Source: Brevundimonas nasdae (GTDB taxonomy: Bacteria > Pseudomonadota > Alphaproteobacteria > Caulobacterales > Caulobacteraceae). From it: a stretch of 64,000 nt of DNA. The stretch is from NCBI RefSeq assembly GCF_016654005.1, contig NZ_JAEPWN010000002.1:372001-436000 (forward strand). Direction: 5' to 3'. Below the pieces are notes generated by a model. The model had not been told where the DNA came from. It was given only the letters and a program-made list of their open reading frames with translations, and ran no database searches. Below, piece by piece: positions 1 through 9,224 of the stretch (position 1 is its first letter; each line of letters starts with the position of its first letter). The position numbers were made by a program, and so were the translations under genes.

Positions 1-1601
1 TCCAGCGGATCCGCCGCCCCGAACATTTCGCGAAACCGCCCGACGGCCTCGGGCGGCGCCTCGAACCCGACCAGACGCAGCCCTGCGCCTTCGACCAGTT
101 CAGCCAACTGCGGCGGGGTGTAGCGATGCTCCTGCACATGGAAGACCAGATCGCGACAGCCGCTCAGGCTGTAGAAGTCCGCGCTCTGTTTCAGCGCCGC
201 CAACGGTTCACTATCCGGCAGGGCTAGCACATGGGTGCGGAACGCGCGAATGTCCCCATCCGTCGCCCGCCAGCCCCTCTCCGCGATCACGTCATGGGCC
301 AGCCGCACCAGAGCCCTCGCCCGCTCGCTGTAGAGGCCCAGGCGGATCACCCCGCCCGGCCGCGTGACGCACGCCAGCTTCGCCAGACCATCCTGTGGCC
401 GCGCCATGTGATGGATCACCCCGGTCGAAGTGACGATGTCGAACCGTTCCTCGACCAAGTCCAGGGCCAGAATGTCCCCTTGCACGAAGCGGACATTCGT
501 CAGCCCCAGTTCATCGGCCACCCGCGCGCCGTGGGCCAGACTGGCGCGGCTCAGGTCCATCGCCGTGATGTTCAGGGATCGGTCCATGCGGGCCAGGTCG
601 ATCGGCTCGAACCCCGTGCCGCAGCCCGCGACCAGCAGGCGCTCCGTCTGTCCGCCGAACGCCCGCCGGTCCAGCCCCGGCAAGGCGACGACCGCATCAC
701 GCAGGGCGCGCGGCGATGGCGCGGGCGGCGCGCTCCATCGCGGATAGGGATTGGCCTCATACTGTTCGCGCACGGCGACGGAGACGGCGTCTTCCCCCTC
801 CGGCGTCAGAGTCGGCAGGGTTTCGCGCAGCGTTCGCTCCCTCTCCGGTTCGGTGACGGTGCGCAGAACCAACTGAGCCTGCATCGGCCCATCCTGCCCC
901 AGCGCCGTGGCCTCAATCACTGACAGAGGGCGGAACATTGAGGCGATCAGGCCGACCGCATCACTCGCGCGAGACGGCACCTGGGCGGCATATTCCGACG
1001 CAAACCCGCTCAGCCCCAGCGCGCAGACCAGGGCACGCAGCGTCTCGCCTTCCATATCCTCCGCCGCCAGCAGGGCCGCGCGCACGGCATTCAGCCGCGC
1101 CTCCATTTCCGCGCTGACGTTTACGCATCGCGACAGGAAGGCCAGCCAAAGCGGATCGCCCCCCATCACCGCCAGCGCCGCTGCCGATCCGTCAAATCCG
1201 CCTTGTTTCCGCAACAGGGTTTCAGCCGTCACCCGCGCCAGTCCCTGCGGCTCCACTGTCGTCGCGGCGAAGCACGCGTTCAGGTCGACGTCCAACTGCC
1301 GATGCCAGGCGCGCGGCGACAACTCCGCCAGCAGACCCGCCAGCGCAGGCGCAACCCGCGCCCGCAAATCCGCATCCGCCAGTTCCATCGCCCGGCTCAG
1401 CAACTGCGTCGCCGTCGCCGCCTCGCCATGCCGCGCCAGGAACAGCCCCATGCCCGCCACTGCCCCCGGATGGTCCCGGTGTTGCGCCAGACAGGCCTTG
1501 TAAGCCGCAAAGGCGCCGTTCAGGTCCCCCGCCGCCAGCGCCCGCTCCGCCGTCGCGACCAGCGCATCAGCGGCCTGATTTCTTTGGATCGTTTCCCCCA
1601 T
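1..1601 (-). CDS. TPR-like N-terminus fused to class I SAM methyltransferase (partial, C-terminus outside window)
   Basis: An uninterrupted reading frame runs leftward from the ATG at 1601 (M-G-E-T-I-Q) and leaves the window without a stop after about 533 codons, so the C-terminus is missing. The first 150 or so residues are alanine- and leucine-rich helices with TPR character (ALAAGDLNGAFAAYKACL, then HPGAVAGMGLFLARHG). A class I methyltransferase fold follows. Its SAM-binding glycine motif LLVAGCGTGFEP lies near residue 320, and further on come ITAMDLS and a VTSTGVIHHM segment. TPR-methyltransferase fusions of this kind are common in alphaproteobacteria, but their substrates are mostly unknown. 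It is transcribed in the same direction as clpS-clpA but separated from them by a strong terminator, so it is probably its own unit. The domain call is firm; the substrate is unknown. Confidence 0.8.
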   Translation of the reverse strand, partial: MGETIQRNQAADALVATAERALAAGDLNGAFAAYKACLAQHRDHPGAVAGMGLFLARHGEAATATQLLSRAMELADADLRARVAPALAGLLAELSPRAWHRQLDVDLNACFAATTVEPQGLARVTAETLLRKQGGFDGSAAALAVMGGDPLWLAFLSRCVNVSAEMEARLNAVRAALLAAEDMEGETLRALVCALGLSGFASEYAAQVPSRASDAVGLIASMFRPLSVIEATALGQDGPMQAQLVLRTVTEPERERTLRETLPTLTPEGEDAVSVAVREQYEANPYPRWSAPPAPSPRALRDAVVALPGLDRRAFGGQTERLLVAGCGTGFEPIDLARMDRSLNITAMDLSRASLAHGARVADELGLTNVRFVQGDILALDLVEERFDIVTSTGVIHHMARPQDGLAKLACVTRPGGVIRLGLYSERARALVRLAHDVIAERGWRATDGDIRAFRTHVLALPDSEPLAALKQSADFYSLSGCRDLVFHVQEHRYTPPQLAELVEGAGLRLVGFEAPPEAVGRFREMFGAADPL

Positions 1602-1635
1602 CCGCCCACTATGCCGCCCGCCGCCGCGTCGCGCA

Positions 1636-1668
1636 TGAAAAAAGGCCCGGACGTTTCCGCCCGGGCCT
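1636..1668 (-). terminator. Rho-independent terminator of clpA
   Basis: The stem AGGCCCGG (1643-1650) pairs with CCGGGCCT (1661-1668) around a 10-nt loop. Read on the minus strand it is followed by a run of six T. It lies 35 bp beyond the clpA stop, so it ends the clpS-clpA transcript. Confidence 0.85.
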
Positions 1669-1702
1669 GATTTCTTTGCGTGAAGGTTGGGTCAGGCCGA
1701 AC

Positions 1703-4009
1703 TCAGGCCGTCTCTTCTTCCTCTTCCGACTTGGCCGGAACGCCGTTGGCGCTGGAGATGTCGAAGTCGATTTTGCCGTCCTTCAACTGCACCTTGACGT
1801 GCCCGCCGCGCGTCAGGCGCCCGAACAGGATGTCGTCGGCCAGCGGCTTCTTGATCGAGTCCTGGATGACCCGCGCCAGGGGACGCGCGCCATACAGTTC
1901 GTCGAAGCCGTTCTTGGCCAGCCAGTCGGCAGCTTCGTCGGTCAGTTCGATGGTGATGTTGCGGTCCGCCAGTTGGGCTTCCAACTGCAGCACGAACTTG
2001 GTCACCACCGAGCGGATCGTTTCGGCGCCCAGCGGCTTGAAGGCCACGATGGCGTCCAGGCGGTTCCTGAACTCGGGCGCGAACAGGCGCTGGATGGCCT
2101 TGTCGTCCTCGCCCTCGACCTTGCCCCGGCCGAAGCCGATGGAGGCGCGGGCGTTGTCGGCGGCCCCGGCGTTGGTGGTCATGATCAGGATGACGTTCCT
2201 GAAATCGACCTTCTTGCCGACCGCGTCGGTCAGCATGCCGTTGTCCATCACCTGCAGCAGGATGTTGTACACATCCGGGTGCGCCTTCTCGATCTCGTCC
2301 AGCAGCACGACAGAGTGCGGGTGCTGGTCGACCGCGTCGGTCAGAAGCCCGCCCTGGTCATGGCCGACATAGCCCGGAGGCGCCCCGATCAGGCGGCTGA
2401 CGGTGTGGCGCTCCATGTATTCCGACATGTCGAACCGCTGCATCTCGATGCCCAGGGTGGCGGCAAGCTGCTTGGCCACCTCGGTCTTGCCCACGCCGGT
2501 CGGACCGCTGAACAGGAAGCTGCCGATCGGCTTGTTCGGGTCACGCAGACCCGCCCGCGCCAACTTCATGGCCGCAGACACCTGTTCGATGGCCTGCTCC
2601 TGACCAAAGACCGCGCGCTTCAGGTCGGTTTCCAGTTCGCGCAGGCTCTCGGTGTCGGACTTGGACACCGACTTGGCCGGGATGCGGGCCATCTTGGCGA
2701 TGACGGCCTCGACCTCCTTCTGGCCGATGACCTTTTTCCGCTTGGATTCGGTCAGCAGCATCTGTGACGCCCCAGCCTCGTCGATCACGTCGATCGCCTT
2801 GTCCGGCAGCTTGCGGTCCGTCATGTAGCGGGCCGAAAGCTCGACCGCCGTGCGGATGGCGCTGTCGGTGTAGCGGACCTTGTGGTGCTGTTCGTAATAG
2901 GTTTTCAGCCCCTTCAGGATCTTCACCGTATCCTCGACCGTCGGCTCGTTGACGTCGATCTTCTGGAAGCGGCGCACCAGGGCGCGGTCCTTCTCGAAGT
3001 GCTGGCGATATTCCTTGTAGGTCGTCGAACCCATGCAGCGCAGGGTGCCGGAAGCCAGGGCGGGCTTCAGCAGATTGGACGCATCCATCGCCCCGCCGCT
3101 GGTCGCGCCCGCGCCGATCACCGTATGGATCTCGTCGATGAACAGGACTGCGTTCTCGTGGTTCTCCAACTCCTTGACCACCTGCTTCAGGCGTTCTTCG
3201 AAGTCGCCGCGATAGCGGGTGCCGGCCAGCAGCGCGCCCATGTCCAGGCTGTAGATGGTGGCGTCCTTCAGGACGTCGGGCACCTCGCCATTGACGATCT
3301 TGCGGGCCAGGCCTTCGGCGATGGCGGTCTTGCCGACGCCGGGGTCGCCGACCAGCAGCGGGTTGTTCTTGGTCCGGCGGCACAGGATCTGGATCGAGCG
3401 GTCCACCTCGGCCTGACGACCGATCAGCGGATCAACCTTGCCCTGGCGCGACTTCTCATTGAGGTCGACGCAATAGGCTTCCAGCGCCTCGCCGCCCGAT
3501 TTGACGGCGGACGCATCCTCGGCCTCTTCAGGCGAGGAGCCCTTGGCCGGACGGGCCTCTGTGGCGCCCGCCTTCTTGGCGATGCCGTGGGCGATGAAGT
3601 TGACCGCGTCATAGCGCGTCATGTCCTGCTCTTGCAGGAAATAGGCGGCGTGGCTCTCGCGCTCGGAGAAGATGGCGACCAGCACATTGGCGCCGGACAC
3701 TTCTTCACGGCCTGACGACTGGACGTGGATCACGGCGCGCTGGATCACGCGCTGGAAGCCCGCGGTCGGCTTGGCGTCTTCGCCGTCAGCCGTGGCCAGA
3801 GCGGCCAGATCATTGTCGACATACAGGGTCAGCGCAGCCTTGAGCGCGGTCAGATCGACGTTGCAGGCGCGCATGACGCCGGACGCATCCGGGTCGTCGA
3901 TCAGCGAGAGCAGCAGGTGCTCCAGCGTCGCATACTCATGCCTCCGCTCGTTGGCGTAGCCCACCGCGCGGTGCAGGGTTTCTTCGAGAGGACGGGAAAA
4001 TGAAGGCAT
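1703..4009 (-). CDS. clpA: ClpA, AAA+ unfoldase subunit of the ClpAP protease
   Basis: ClpA unfolds substrates with ATP and threads them into ClpP in the cytoplasm. The 768-residue protein has the usual length. It shows a Clp_N repeat domain (1-145), a first AAA+ module with Walker A GDPGVGKT (221-228) and Walker B LFIDEIH (about 289-295), a second module with Walker A GPTGVGKT (502-509), and an I-G-F tripeptide (624-626) where the ClpP-docking loop is expected. The start M-P-S-F-S-R at 4009 is chosen because GAGGAG sits 8 nt upstream and the sequence matches the family N-terminus. The frame is open for 67 codons further upstream but there it runs through clpS. It follows clpS by 13 nt in the same direction, so adaptor and unfoldase are co-transcribed. 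Confidence 0.97.
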   Translation of the reverse strand: MPSFSRPLEETLHRAVGYANERRHEYATLEHLLLSLIDDPDASGVMRACNVDLTALKAALTLYVDNDLAALATADGEDAKPTAGFQRVIQRAVIHVQSSGREEVSGANVLVAIFSERESHAAYFLQEQDMTRYDAVNFIAHGIAKKAGATEARPAKGSSPEEAEDASAVKSGGEALEAYCVDLNEKSRQGKVDPLIGRQAEVDRSIQILCRRTKNNPLLVGDPGVGKTAIAEGLARKIVNGEVPDVLKDATIYSLDMGALLAGTRYRGDFEERLKQVVKELENHENAVLFIDEIHTVIGAGATSGGAMDASNLLKPALASGTLRCMGSTTYKEYRQHFEKDRALVRRFQKIDVNEPTVEDTVKILKGLKTYYEQHHKVRYTDSAIRTAVELSARYMTDRKLPDKAIDVIDEAGASQMLLTESKRKKVIGQKEVEAVIAKMARIPAKSVSKSDTESLRELETDLKRAVFGQEQAIEQVSAAMKLARAGLRDPNKPIGSFLFSGPTGVGKTEVAKQLAATLGIEMQRFDMSEYMERHTVSRLIGAPPGYVGHDQGGLLTDAVDQHPHSVVLLDEIEKAHPDVYNILLQVMDNGMLTDAVGKKVDFRNVILIMTTNAGAADNARASIGFGRGKVEGEDDKAIQRLFAPEFRNRLDAIVAFKPLGAETIRSVVTKFVLQLEAQLADRNITIELTDEAADWLAKNGFDELYGARPLARVIQDSIKKPLADDILFGRLTRGGHVKVQLKDGKIDFDISSANGVPAKSEEEEETA

Positions 4010-4022
4010 TGGGAAGCTCCTC

Positions 4023-4352
4023 TCAGTCCTTTTCCATCGTGCATTGCAGAGGGTGCTGGTGGCGGCGCGCAGTTTCGATGACCTGCGCGACCTTGGTCTC
4101 GGCGACCTCGTAGGTGAAGACGCCGCACACCCCCACGCCATGCTGATGCACATGCAGCATGATGCGGGTGGCCTCTTCTCGGCTCTTCTGGAAGAACCGC
4201 TCCAGCACATAGACGACGAATTCCATCGGCGAATAATCGTCGTTCAGGATCAGCACTCGATACAGCGAGGGCTTCTGAAGCTTCGGCTTTGTTTCGGTGA
4301 CGGTGGCGGTTCCTTGACCGCCCCCGGTTTCACCGGGCCTTTGTATGGGCAT
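4023..4352 (-). CDS. clpS: ClpS, adaptor for ClpAP (N-end rule recognition)
   Basis: ClpS binds the ClpA N-domain and delivers proteins with bulky hydrophobic N-terminal residues. The 109-residue protein has a flexible charged N-terminal tail (1-30), then the conserved core [18 protein letters not shown], with the N-D-D and following hydrophobic residues that form the N-degron pocket, and the [19 protein letters not shown] segment. It is the first gene of a two-gene unit with clpA, 13 nt apart. I see no convincing consensus promoter in the roughly 170 bp between it and the divergent gene at 4528. Confidence 0.95.
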   Translation of the reverse strand: MPIQRPGETGGGQGTATVTETKPKLQKPSLYRVLILNDDYSPMEFVVYVLERFFQKSREEATRIMLHVHQHGVGVCGVFTYEVAETKVAQVIETARRHQHPLQCTMEKD

Positions 4353-4527
4353 TCGTATTCCGTAATGGGGAGTCGTCTTGGCTATCAGATAGGGAATGAT
4401 GAACTGAATTGAAGCGGCGTCCAGTCACGGCTTTCGTGACGAACGGAAGTGACCAAAGATTCACGGGACTTTCGCGCGTTCCAGACGCACCAAAAGGGCT
4501 TGATCCCTGCTGTATGAGACGCCGCCG

Positions 4528-5040
4528 ATGCTTATCGCCGCACTGTTCGCAACCGCCCTGTCCTTGAGCGGGGCACAGACTCCGGCTGCCACTGAGGCGA
4601 TCCGGATCCCCGACCAGCCTGAACTGACCACGATCATCGCCGCGCGCGACACGGCCCTGTTCACCACCATGTTCGACCTTTGCGATCCCGCCGCTTTGGC
4701 TGATCTGGTGACCGAGGATCTCGAATTCTATCACGACAGGGGCGGTCTGACCGCCACGCGCACCACCTTCGTCGACGGCTATGCCAAGGGCTGCGAAGCG
4801 GCCAAGGCGCCGGACGCCTATCGTTCGAGGCGCGAACTCGTCCCCGGCACGATGCGGGTTTACGCCATCCCCGGCGTCGGCGCGGTCGAGGAAGGCAGTC
4901 ACGTCTTCTACGAACGTCACGGCGACGGCCCCGAGCAACTTGTGGGCCGCGCCCGCTTCTCGGTGCTTTGGCGTCTGGAAGGCGATCAGTGGCGATTGGC
5001 CCGCGCCTTCAGCATCGACCACGCGCCCGCCAGCGAATAG
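4528..5040 (+). CDS. Secreted SnoaL/DUF4440-like protein
   Basis: This 170-residue protein begins with a short hydrophobic stretch (LIAALFATALSLSGAQT), probably a signal peptide cleaved after about residue 16-20. The remainder has the pattern of a SnoaL/DUF4440 (NTF2-like) fold: an initial helix with DTALFTTMFDLCDPAALADLVTEDLEFYHDR, a later VYAIPGVGAVEEGSHVFYER strand pair and a terminal FSVLWRLEGDQWRLARAFSIDH. Such domains serve as small isomerases, binding domains or accessory subunits, so no reaction can be assigned. It diverges from clpS and converges on the phasin gene, with a hairpin terminator between. The fold assignment is by pattern and moderately confident. Confidence 0.75.
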   Translation: MLIAALFATALSLSGAQTPAATEAIRIPDQPELTTIIAARDTALFTTMFDLCDPAALADLVTEDLEFYHDRGGLTATRTTFVDGYAKGCEAAKAPDAYRSRRELVPGTMRVYAIPGVGAVEEGSHVFYERHGDGPEQLVGRARFSVLWRLEGDQWRLARAFSIDHAPASE

Positions 5041-5051
5041 CGGCCAGACAA

Positions 5052-5079
5052 AAGCCCCCCGGATTGCTCCGAGGGGCTT
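5052..5079. terminator. Hairpin terminator between the SnoaL-like gene and the phasin gene
   Basis: AAGCCCC (5052-5058) pairs with GGGGCTT (5073-5079). It lies between two convergent genes and has a short T run only on the minus-strand side (GGGGGGCTTTTG), so it most clearly serves the upstream SnoaL-like gene's partner on the minus strand and may work both ways. Confidence 0.6.
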
Positions 5080-5149
5080 CTGGTACGCTACTAAATCAGT
5101 CGATCAACTGGGGTGGATCGAAACCGATCCAGGCCCAAAAGATCAGAAC

Positions 5150-5644
5150 TTAGCGGGCAGCCTGAAAGGTTTCGACCGAGGCGGTGACGCGCTCGTTGAT
5201 CGGCTTGATGCTGTCCTTAACCGTGGCGGTCACGATCTCGTTGGTCTTGGCCAGTTCAGCGACGTAACGCTCCACCGACTTCTTGGCCCAGGCGGATTGC
5301 AGTTCAAAGAACTCCTGCACCGAACGGGCGGTCGACAGTTCCTTGCCGGCGGCCAGGTTTTCTTCCCAGGCGGTCTTGGCGAAGCCGAGCGCCTGTTGCG
5401 ACAGGGCTTCGGCGCCCTTCTGGGCGACAGTCGCGGACTCGACCAAGGCGTCCAGGTTCTTCTTGCCGTGGGCGTTCAGTTCGGTCAGCGAGGCGACCGA
5501 CTTGTCGATGCCTTCACGGAAGGCCTGTGCGCCAGCGGCCTGAGCGCTTTCAGCCTGAGCCTTGACCTTGGCGCCGACAGATGCGGCAGCGGCGGCGGCT
5601 TGATCGGCGGTCTTCTTCACGGTGTCAGCGGCGGTGTCAGCCAT
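5150..5644 (-). CDS. Phasin family protein (PHB granule-associated)
   Basis: Phasins coat polyhydroxyalkanoate granules. The 164-residue protein is almost entirely helical, alanine-rich at its N-terminus (DTVKKTADQAAAAAASVGAKVKAQAESAQ). It carries the phasin_2-type core: NLDALVESATVAQKGAEALSQQ, then the ARSVQEFFELQSAWAKKSVERYVAE block characteristic of the family. It stands alone and faces the SnoaL-like gene. Its upstream region holds a consensus-like promoter and a palindrome that could be a phasin-repressor site (5736-5787). No PHA synthase is in the window. Confidence 0.9.
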   Translation of the reverse strand: MADTAADTVKKTADQAAAAAASVGAKVKAQAESAQAAGAQAFREGIDKSVASLTELNAHGKKNLDALVESATVAQKGAEALSQQALGFAKTAWEENLAAGKELSTARSVQEFFELQSAWAKKSVERYVAELAKTNEIVTATVKDSIKPINERVTASVETFQAAR

Positions 5645-5735
5645 GGAAGTCTCTCCGGTATGAATGCCTGCGGGGGCAGGCTGTTGCGGAAGGGATCGTC
5701 ACGAAATTCTTGCGAGGCGACGCCCCGCGCACCGG

Positions 5736-5787
5736 CCTTATGCTGCAAGTGCGAAGAAAGGTCAACCTCAGTTTGTGCAATGCACAA
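5736..5787 (-). promoter_or_regulatory. Phasin promoter with upstream 7-1-7 palindrome
   Basis: On the minus strand TTGACC (5765-5760) is followed after 18 nt by ATAAGG (5741-5736), a plausible -35/-10 pair about 95 nt before the phasin start. Just upstream is the palindrome TTGTGCA-A-TGCACAA (5773-5787). TGC-rich inverted repeats are bound by PhaR-type regulators of PHB genes in other alphaproteobacteria, so this is a candidate PhaR site by analogy only. Confidence 0.45.
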
Positions 5788-5937
5788 TATGATCATTGAT
5801 AACCCTGCTCGCTGGTTCAAATTCCCGTTGACGGACCGTTAACCACCGCGAAACCCGCACAGCCTATGCTAGCGTTTGCTTCGCGTAGGGCTGGGGGCCT
5901 TTTCGCAAACCCTGCTCATTGAGGGTCGTACACGCTC

Positions 5938-7410
5938 ATGGTTGCTTATCTCCGTCGTGGTTTCTTCGCCGTTCTGGCGTTCAGCCTGATTGCATTCGGC
6001 ACGAACGTTCGACCGATCGAGGCTCAATCTGGAGAGAGCGCGCGCTACGCCGCCATCGTTCTTGACGCCACAACAGGCGAGGTCCTGTTCGCCCGCCACG
6101 CCGACAGCCGCCGCTATCCGGCGTCCCTGACCAAGATGATGACCCTGTATCTGACGTTCGAGGCCCTGTCGCAGGGCCGGGTCAAGGCGGACGACGTCCT
6201 GACCGTCTCGTCACGCGCCGCCTCGCAGCCGCCGTCGAAACTGGGCCTGCCTGCTGGCCAGACGATCACCCTGGACAACGCCATGCGCGCCACCGCCGTG
6301 CGCAGCGCCAACGACATGGCCGTGGCCATCGCCGAACACATCGGCGGCTCCGAAGCTCGTTTCACCAACATGATGACGCTGAAGGCCGAGCAACTGGGCA
6401 TGACCCAGACCCGCTACGCCACGGCCAACGGCCTGCCCGATGCGCGCCAACTGACCTCGGCCCGCGACCAGGCGATCCTGGCCCGCGCCCTGATGCGCGA
6501 CTATCCGCAGTATTATCATTATTTCGGCCTGCATGACTGGGCCTACAACGGTCGCGAATACCGCAACACCAACGGCCTGTTGGCGACGGGCCGCGGCTAT
6601 GACGGACTGAAGACGGGCTACACCAACGCCTCGGGCTATAATCTGGCCGCCACCGCCGTGCGCGACGGTCGTCGCATCATCACCGTGGTCATGGGCGGCC
6701 GTTCGACCGCCAGCCGCAACGCCCACGTCGCCGAACTGATGGACACCGGCTTTGAGGTTGAGCGCCGTCGCGCCCAGGGGGAGACCATTCAGGTCGCCCA
6801 GACCTTCTTCGAACAACGCGGCTTCGGCATCAGCAACGATACGACCGGCGACGCCCCCATCGCCTACGCCTCGCTGAACAGCAACGATGAAGACGGCATC
6901 GGCTCCAACAGCTCCAGCAACGCCATTCCCTACAACGCCGTGGCCTATACGGCGGCGCCCGCGCCCGCCAATTTGCCGACGCGCGTCAGCCCCTCGCCGT
7001 CCGAGCTGGCCGCCGCCCGCCAGCGCGACGCCGCCACCGCCCAGGCTCAGGGACAGGCCCAGGCCAACCGATCGCCCGCCAATGTCACCGCCGCCCTGAA
7101 CGGCGCCCCTGCCCGCGCGGTCCCGCCGCCTGCGCGCGAGCCAGCCCGTGCGGCCGCAACCCGCGCCGCGCCCGCCGGTCGCTGGTCCGTGCAGGTCGGC
7201 GCCTTCCGCGAAGAACGTCTGGCTCAGGACTGGCTGACCGAAATCAACCGCCGGTTCCGCCCGCAGTTCACCGGCGCCGAGCGCAAGGTCCAGACGGCGG
7301 GCGACTGGTATCGGTCGCGCTTCACCGGCCTGACCGAGGCCTCGGCCAAATCGGCTTGTGAGGCCCTGGCTGAACGCCGCGTCACCTGCATGGTCGTGCG
7401 GCCCGATTAG
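5938..7410 (+). CDS. D-alanyl-D-alanine carboxypeptidase (peptidase S11) with C-terminal SPOR domain
   Basis: This periplasmic enzyme trims the terminal D-Ala of peptidoglycan stem peptides. The N-terminal hydrophobic segment (8-25) is a signal peptide, probably cleaved near A-Q-S. The penicillin-binding fold has all three catalytic motifs: S63-L-T-K66, S123-A-N125 and K225-T-G227. After the catalytic domain (to about 270) a long Ala/Pro/Gln linker leads to a SPOR domain (about 415-490, GRWSVQVGAFREERLAQDWL to the end), which in known proteins binds denuded glycan strands at division sites. The amphipathic membrane anchor of classical DacA is not evident. Position relative to neighbours suggests a single-gene unit. 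Family call is certain; septal targeting is inferred from SPOR. Confidence 0.95.
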   Translation: MVAYLRRGFFAVLAFSLIAFGTNVRPIEAQSGESARYAAIVLDATTGEVLFARHADSRRYPASLTKMMTLYLTFEALSQGRVKADDVLTVSSRAASQPPSKLGLPAGQTITLDNAMRATAVRSANDMAVAIAEHIGGSEARFTNMMTLKAEQLGMTQTRYATANGLPDARQLTSARDQAILARALMRDYPQYYHYFGLHDWAYNGREYRNTNGLLATGRGYDGLKTGYTNASGYNLAATAVRDGRRIITVVMGGRSTASRNAHVAELMDTGFEVERRRAQGETIQVAQTFFEQRGFGISNDTTGDAPIAYASLNSNDEDGIGSNSSSNAIPYNAVAYTAAPAPANLPTRVSPSPSELAAARQRDAATAQAQGQAQANRSPANVTAALNGAPARAVPPPAREPARAAATRAAPAGRWSVQVGAFREERLAQDWLTEINRRFRPQFTGAERKVQTAGDWYRSRFTGLTEASAKSACEALAERRVTCMVVRPD

Positions 7411-7457
7411 TTGGCGCAGGTCGTGGCGAGGCGGCGGAATCGGCCCTAGATAGGCGC

Positions 7458-9224
7458 ATGGCCACGCTTCGTCCCGACACCCTGGAAGCCGCCCTCTCGC
7501 GCATATTCGAGGGCAAGATGATGGGGCGCGCCAGCTGGTTCGCCCTGACTGGCGGCGAGCAGTTGTTCGCCGAGGGCGACGAGTCCGACACCCTGTATCT
7601 GGTCCGCAGCGGACGCCTTGGCGTCTTCCGCATGGAGCAGGGCCAACCGGGACAGTTCCTGGGCGTGGTCCGATCCGGCGAGCCGGTCGGCGAAATGGCC
7701 ATGCTGGCGGGAACGCCCCACACGGCCAGCGTCGTGGCCCTTCGCGACACCGAAATCCTGTCCCTGCCGCGCGAAGCCTTCTTCGAGGCGGCCCGCAGCG
7801 AACCTGACCTGATGGTCGAACTGTCACGCCTGATGATCCATCGCGCGCGCGAGCGTGCGGGCGGCGCGACCGAACCCAGCGTCTTCGGCTTCGTTTCCGC
7901 CCGCCCCCAGCCGATCCGCGCCTTCGTCGAACGGATCGCCGCCGCCATCCAGGCGCTGGGCTTCACCTGCAAGGTCATCGACCAGTCGGCCCTGTCCTCG
8001 GCCTCCGAATGGTTCAGCCGGGTCGAGGACGACCACGACTATGTCCTCTACGTCGCCGAACAGGATCAGCCCGCCTGGGCCAATCTGTGCACCCGTCAGG
8101 TGGACCGGCTGTTCATTGTCGGCAGCGCCCTCATGGCCCCGCCCGCCAATCTGCCGCGCCGCGTCGGGTTTGGCGACAACCGCCGCCTGACCGACCTGAT
8201 CCTGCTGCGCGACCCGCGCATGACCAAGCCGGCCAACACCCGTGTCTGGCTGAATGCGCTGGAGCCGGATCGCTGGTTCCACTGTGTCGAAGGGCTGGCG
8301 TCTGACGCCGAACGCATGGCCCGCGTCGTCACCGGCACGGCGGTCGGTCTGGTCCTGTCGGGCGGCGGCGCGCGCGCCTATTGCCACATCGGCGCGGTCA
8401 AGGCGCTGGAAGAGGCCAAGGTGCCGCTCGACTTTCTGGGCGGCTCGTCCATGGGCGCCGTGGTGGCGGCGGGCCCGGCGCTGGGCTGGTCGTTCGAGCG
8501 GCTGGACTACGAAATCCGCCGGGCCTTTGTTGAGTCTGACCCCCTGGCCGACATCACCCTGCCGCTGATCGCCATGTCGCGGGCGCGCAAGGTCGCGGGC
8601 CTGCTGGAGCGGGCCTATGGCGACGTGGACATCGCCGACCTGCCCCTGCCCTTCTTCGCCGTATCGTCCAACCTGACTTCAGGTCGGATCGTGGTTCACC
8701 GCAGCGGCCTGATGCGCAAGGCCATGCGCGCCTCCATCGCCATTCCGGGCGTCCTGCCGCCGGTCGTCATCGATGAACAGGTGCTGGTGGACGGGGCGGT
8801 GCTGAAGAACTTCCCCACCAGCGTGATGCGCCAGTTGAACAGCGGCCCCATCATCGGCGTGGACATGTCCCAGACGCGCGGGGTCGATCCTCAATCGCTG
8901 GAGAACCCGCCGTCCTGGTGGAAATGGATCGCGTCCGGCGCCTGGAAGCGAGGGCCGCCCATCGTCTCGATCCTGATGCGGTCAGCCACCATCACCACAG
9001 ACACCGAAATGGAGCAGTCTCGCGCCGACGCCGATGTGCTGATCCTGCCCAAGACCGGCACGACCGACATCCGCGACTGGAAGGCCTATGATGCGCCCGT
9101 CGCGTCGGGTTATGAGGCGACCAAGGCGGCGCTGGCCGACCTGCCCTGCCGTGTGACGGAGCTACGGCACTGCGCCGACAACAAGACGGTCAGATCAGAA
9201 GCGCCAGAACCGACAGAAGCGTAG
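7458..9224 (+). CDS. Cyclic-nucleotide-binding-domain patatin-like phospholipase (NTE/RssA type)
   Basis: The 588-residue protein joins a regulatory and a lipase module. Residues 20-130 form a cyclic-nucleotide-binding beta-roll (DTLYLVRSGRLGVF, then SGEPVGEMAMLAGTPHTASV). A middle region (150-285) follows, and then a patatin domain from about 290. The latter has the oxyanion motif SGGGARAY, the nucleophile elbow G-G-S-S-M-G and the catalytic aspartate in V-D-G-A. This matches the bacterial neuropathy-target-esterase family, serine lysophospholipases presumably acting on membrane lipids. It overlaps lrgB (convergent) by 35 nt at the 3' end, so there is no room for a terminator between them. 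The ligand of the beta-roll is not known. Confidence 0.92.
   Translation: MATLRPDTLEAALSRIFEGKMMGRASWFALTGGEQLFAEGDESDTLYLVRSGRLGVFRMEQGQPGQFLGVVRSGEPVGEMAMLAGTPHTASVVALRDTEILSLPREAFFEAARSEPDLMVELSRLMIHRARERAGGATEPSVFGFVSARPQPIRAFVERIAAAIQALGFTCKVIDQSALSSASEWFSRVEDDHDYVLYVAEQDQPAWANLCTRQVDRLFIVGSALMAPPANLPRRVGFGDNRRLTDLILLRDPRMTKPANTRVWLNALEPDRWFHCVEGLASDAERMARVVTGTAVGLVLSGGGARAYCHIGAVKALEEAKVPLDFLGGSSMGAVVAAGPALGWSFERLDYEIRRAFVESDPLADITLPLIAMSRARKVAGLLERAYGDVDIADLPLPFFAVSSNLTSGRIVVHRSGLMRKAMRASIAIPGVLPPVVIDEQVLVDGAVLKNFPTSVMRQLNSGPIIGVDMSQTRGVDPQSLENPPSWWKWIASGAWKRGPPIVSILMRSATITTDTEMEQSRADADVLILPKTGTTDIRDWKAYDAPVASGYEATKAALADLPCRVTELRHCADNKTVRSEAPEPTEA

Noticed and set aside
4330..5022. 230-codon open frame on the minus strand
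   Set aside because: It is antisense to the secreted SnoaL-like protein, which has a signal peptide and recognisable fold pattern.
5825..5850. CtrA-type site near TTAACC upstream of the D,D-carboxypeptidase gene
   Set aside because: Only one TTAA half is present; the second half after 7 nt is missing.
6211..7827. 538-codon open frame on the minus strand
   Set aside because: It lies antisense to the D,D-carboxypeptidase gene and runs into the patatin gene. The protein is Gly/Arg/Ala-rich without domain pattern; high GC keeps the frame open.
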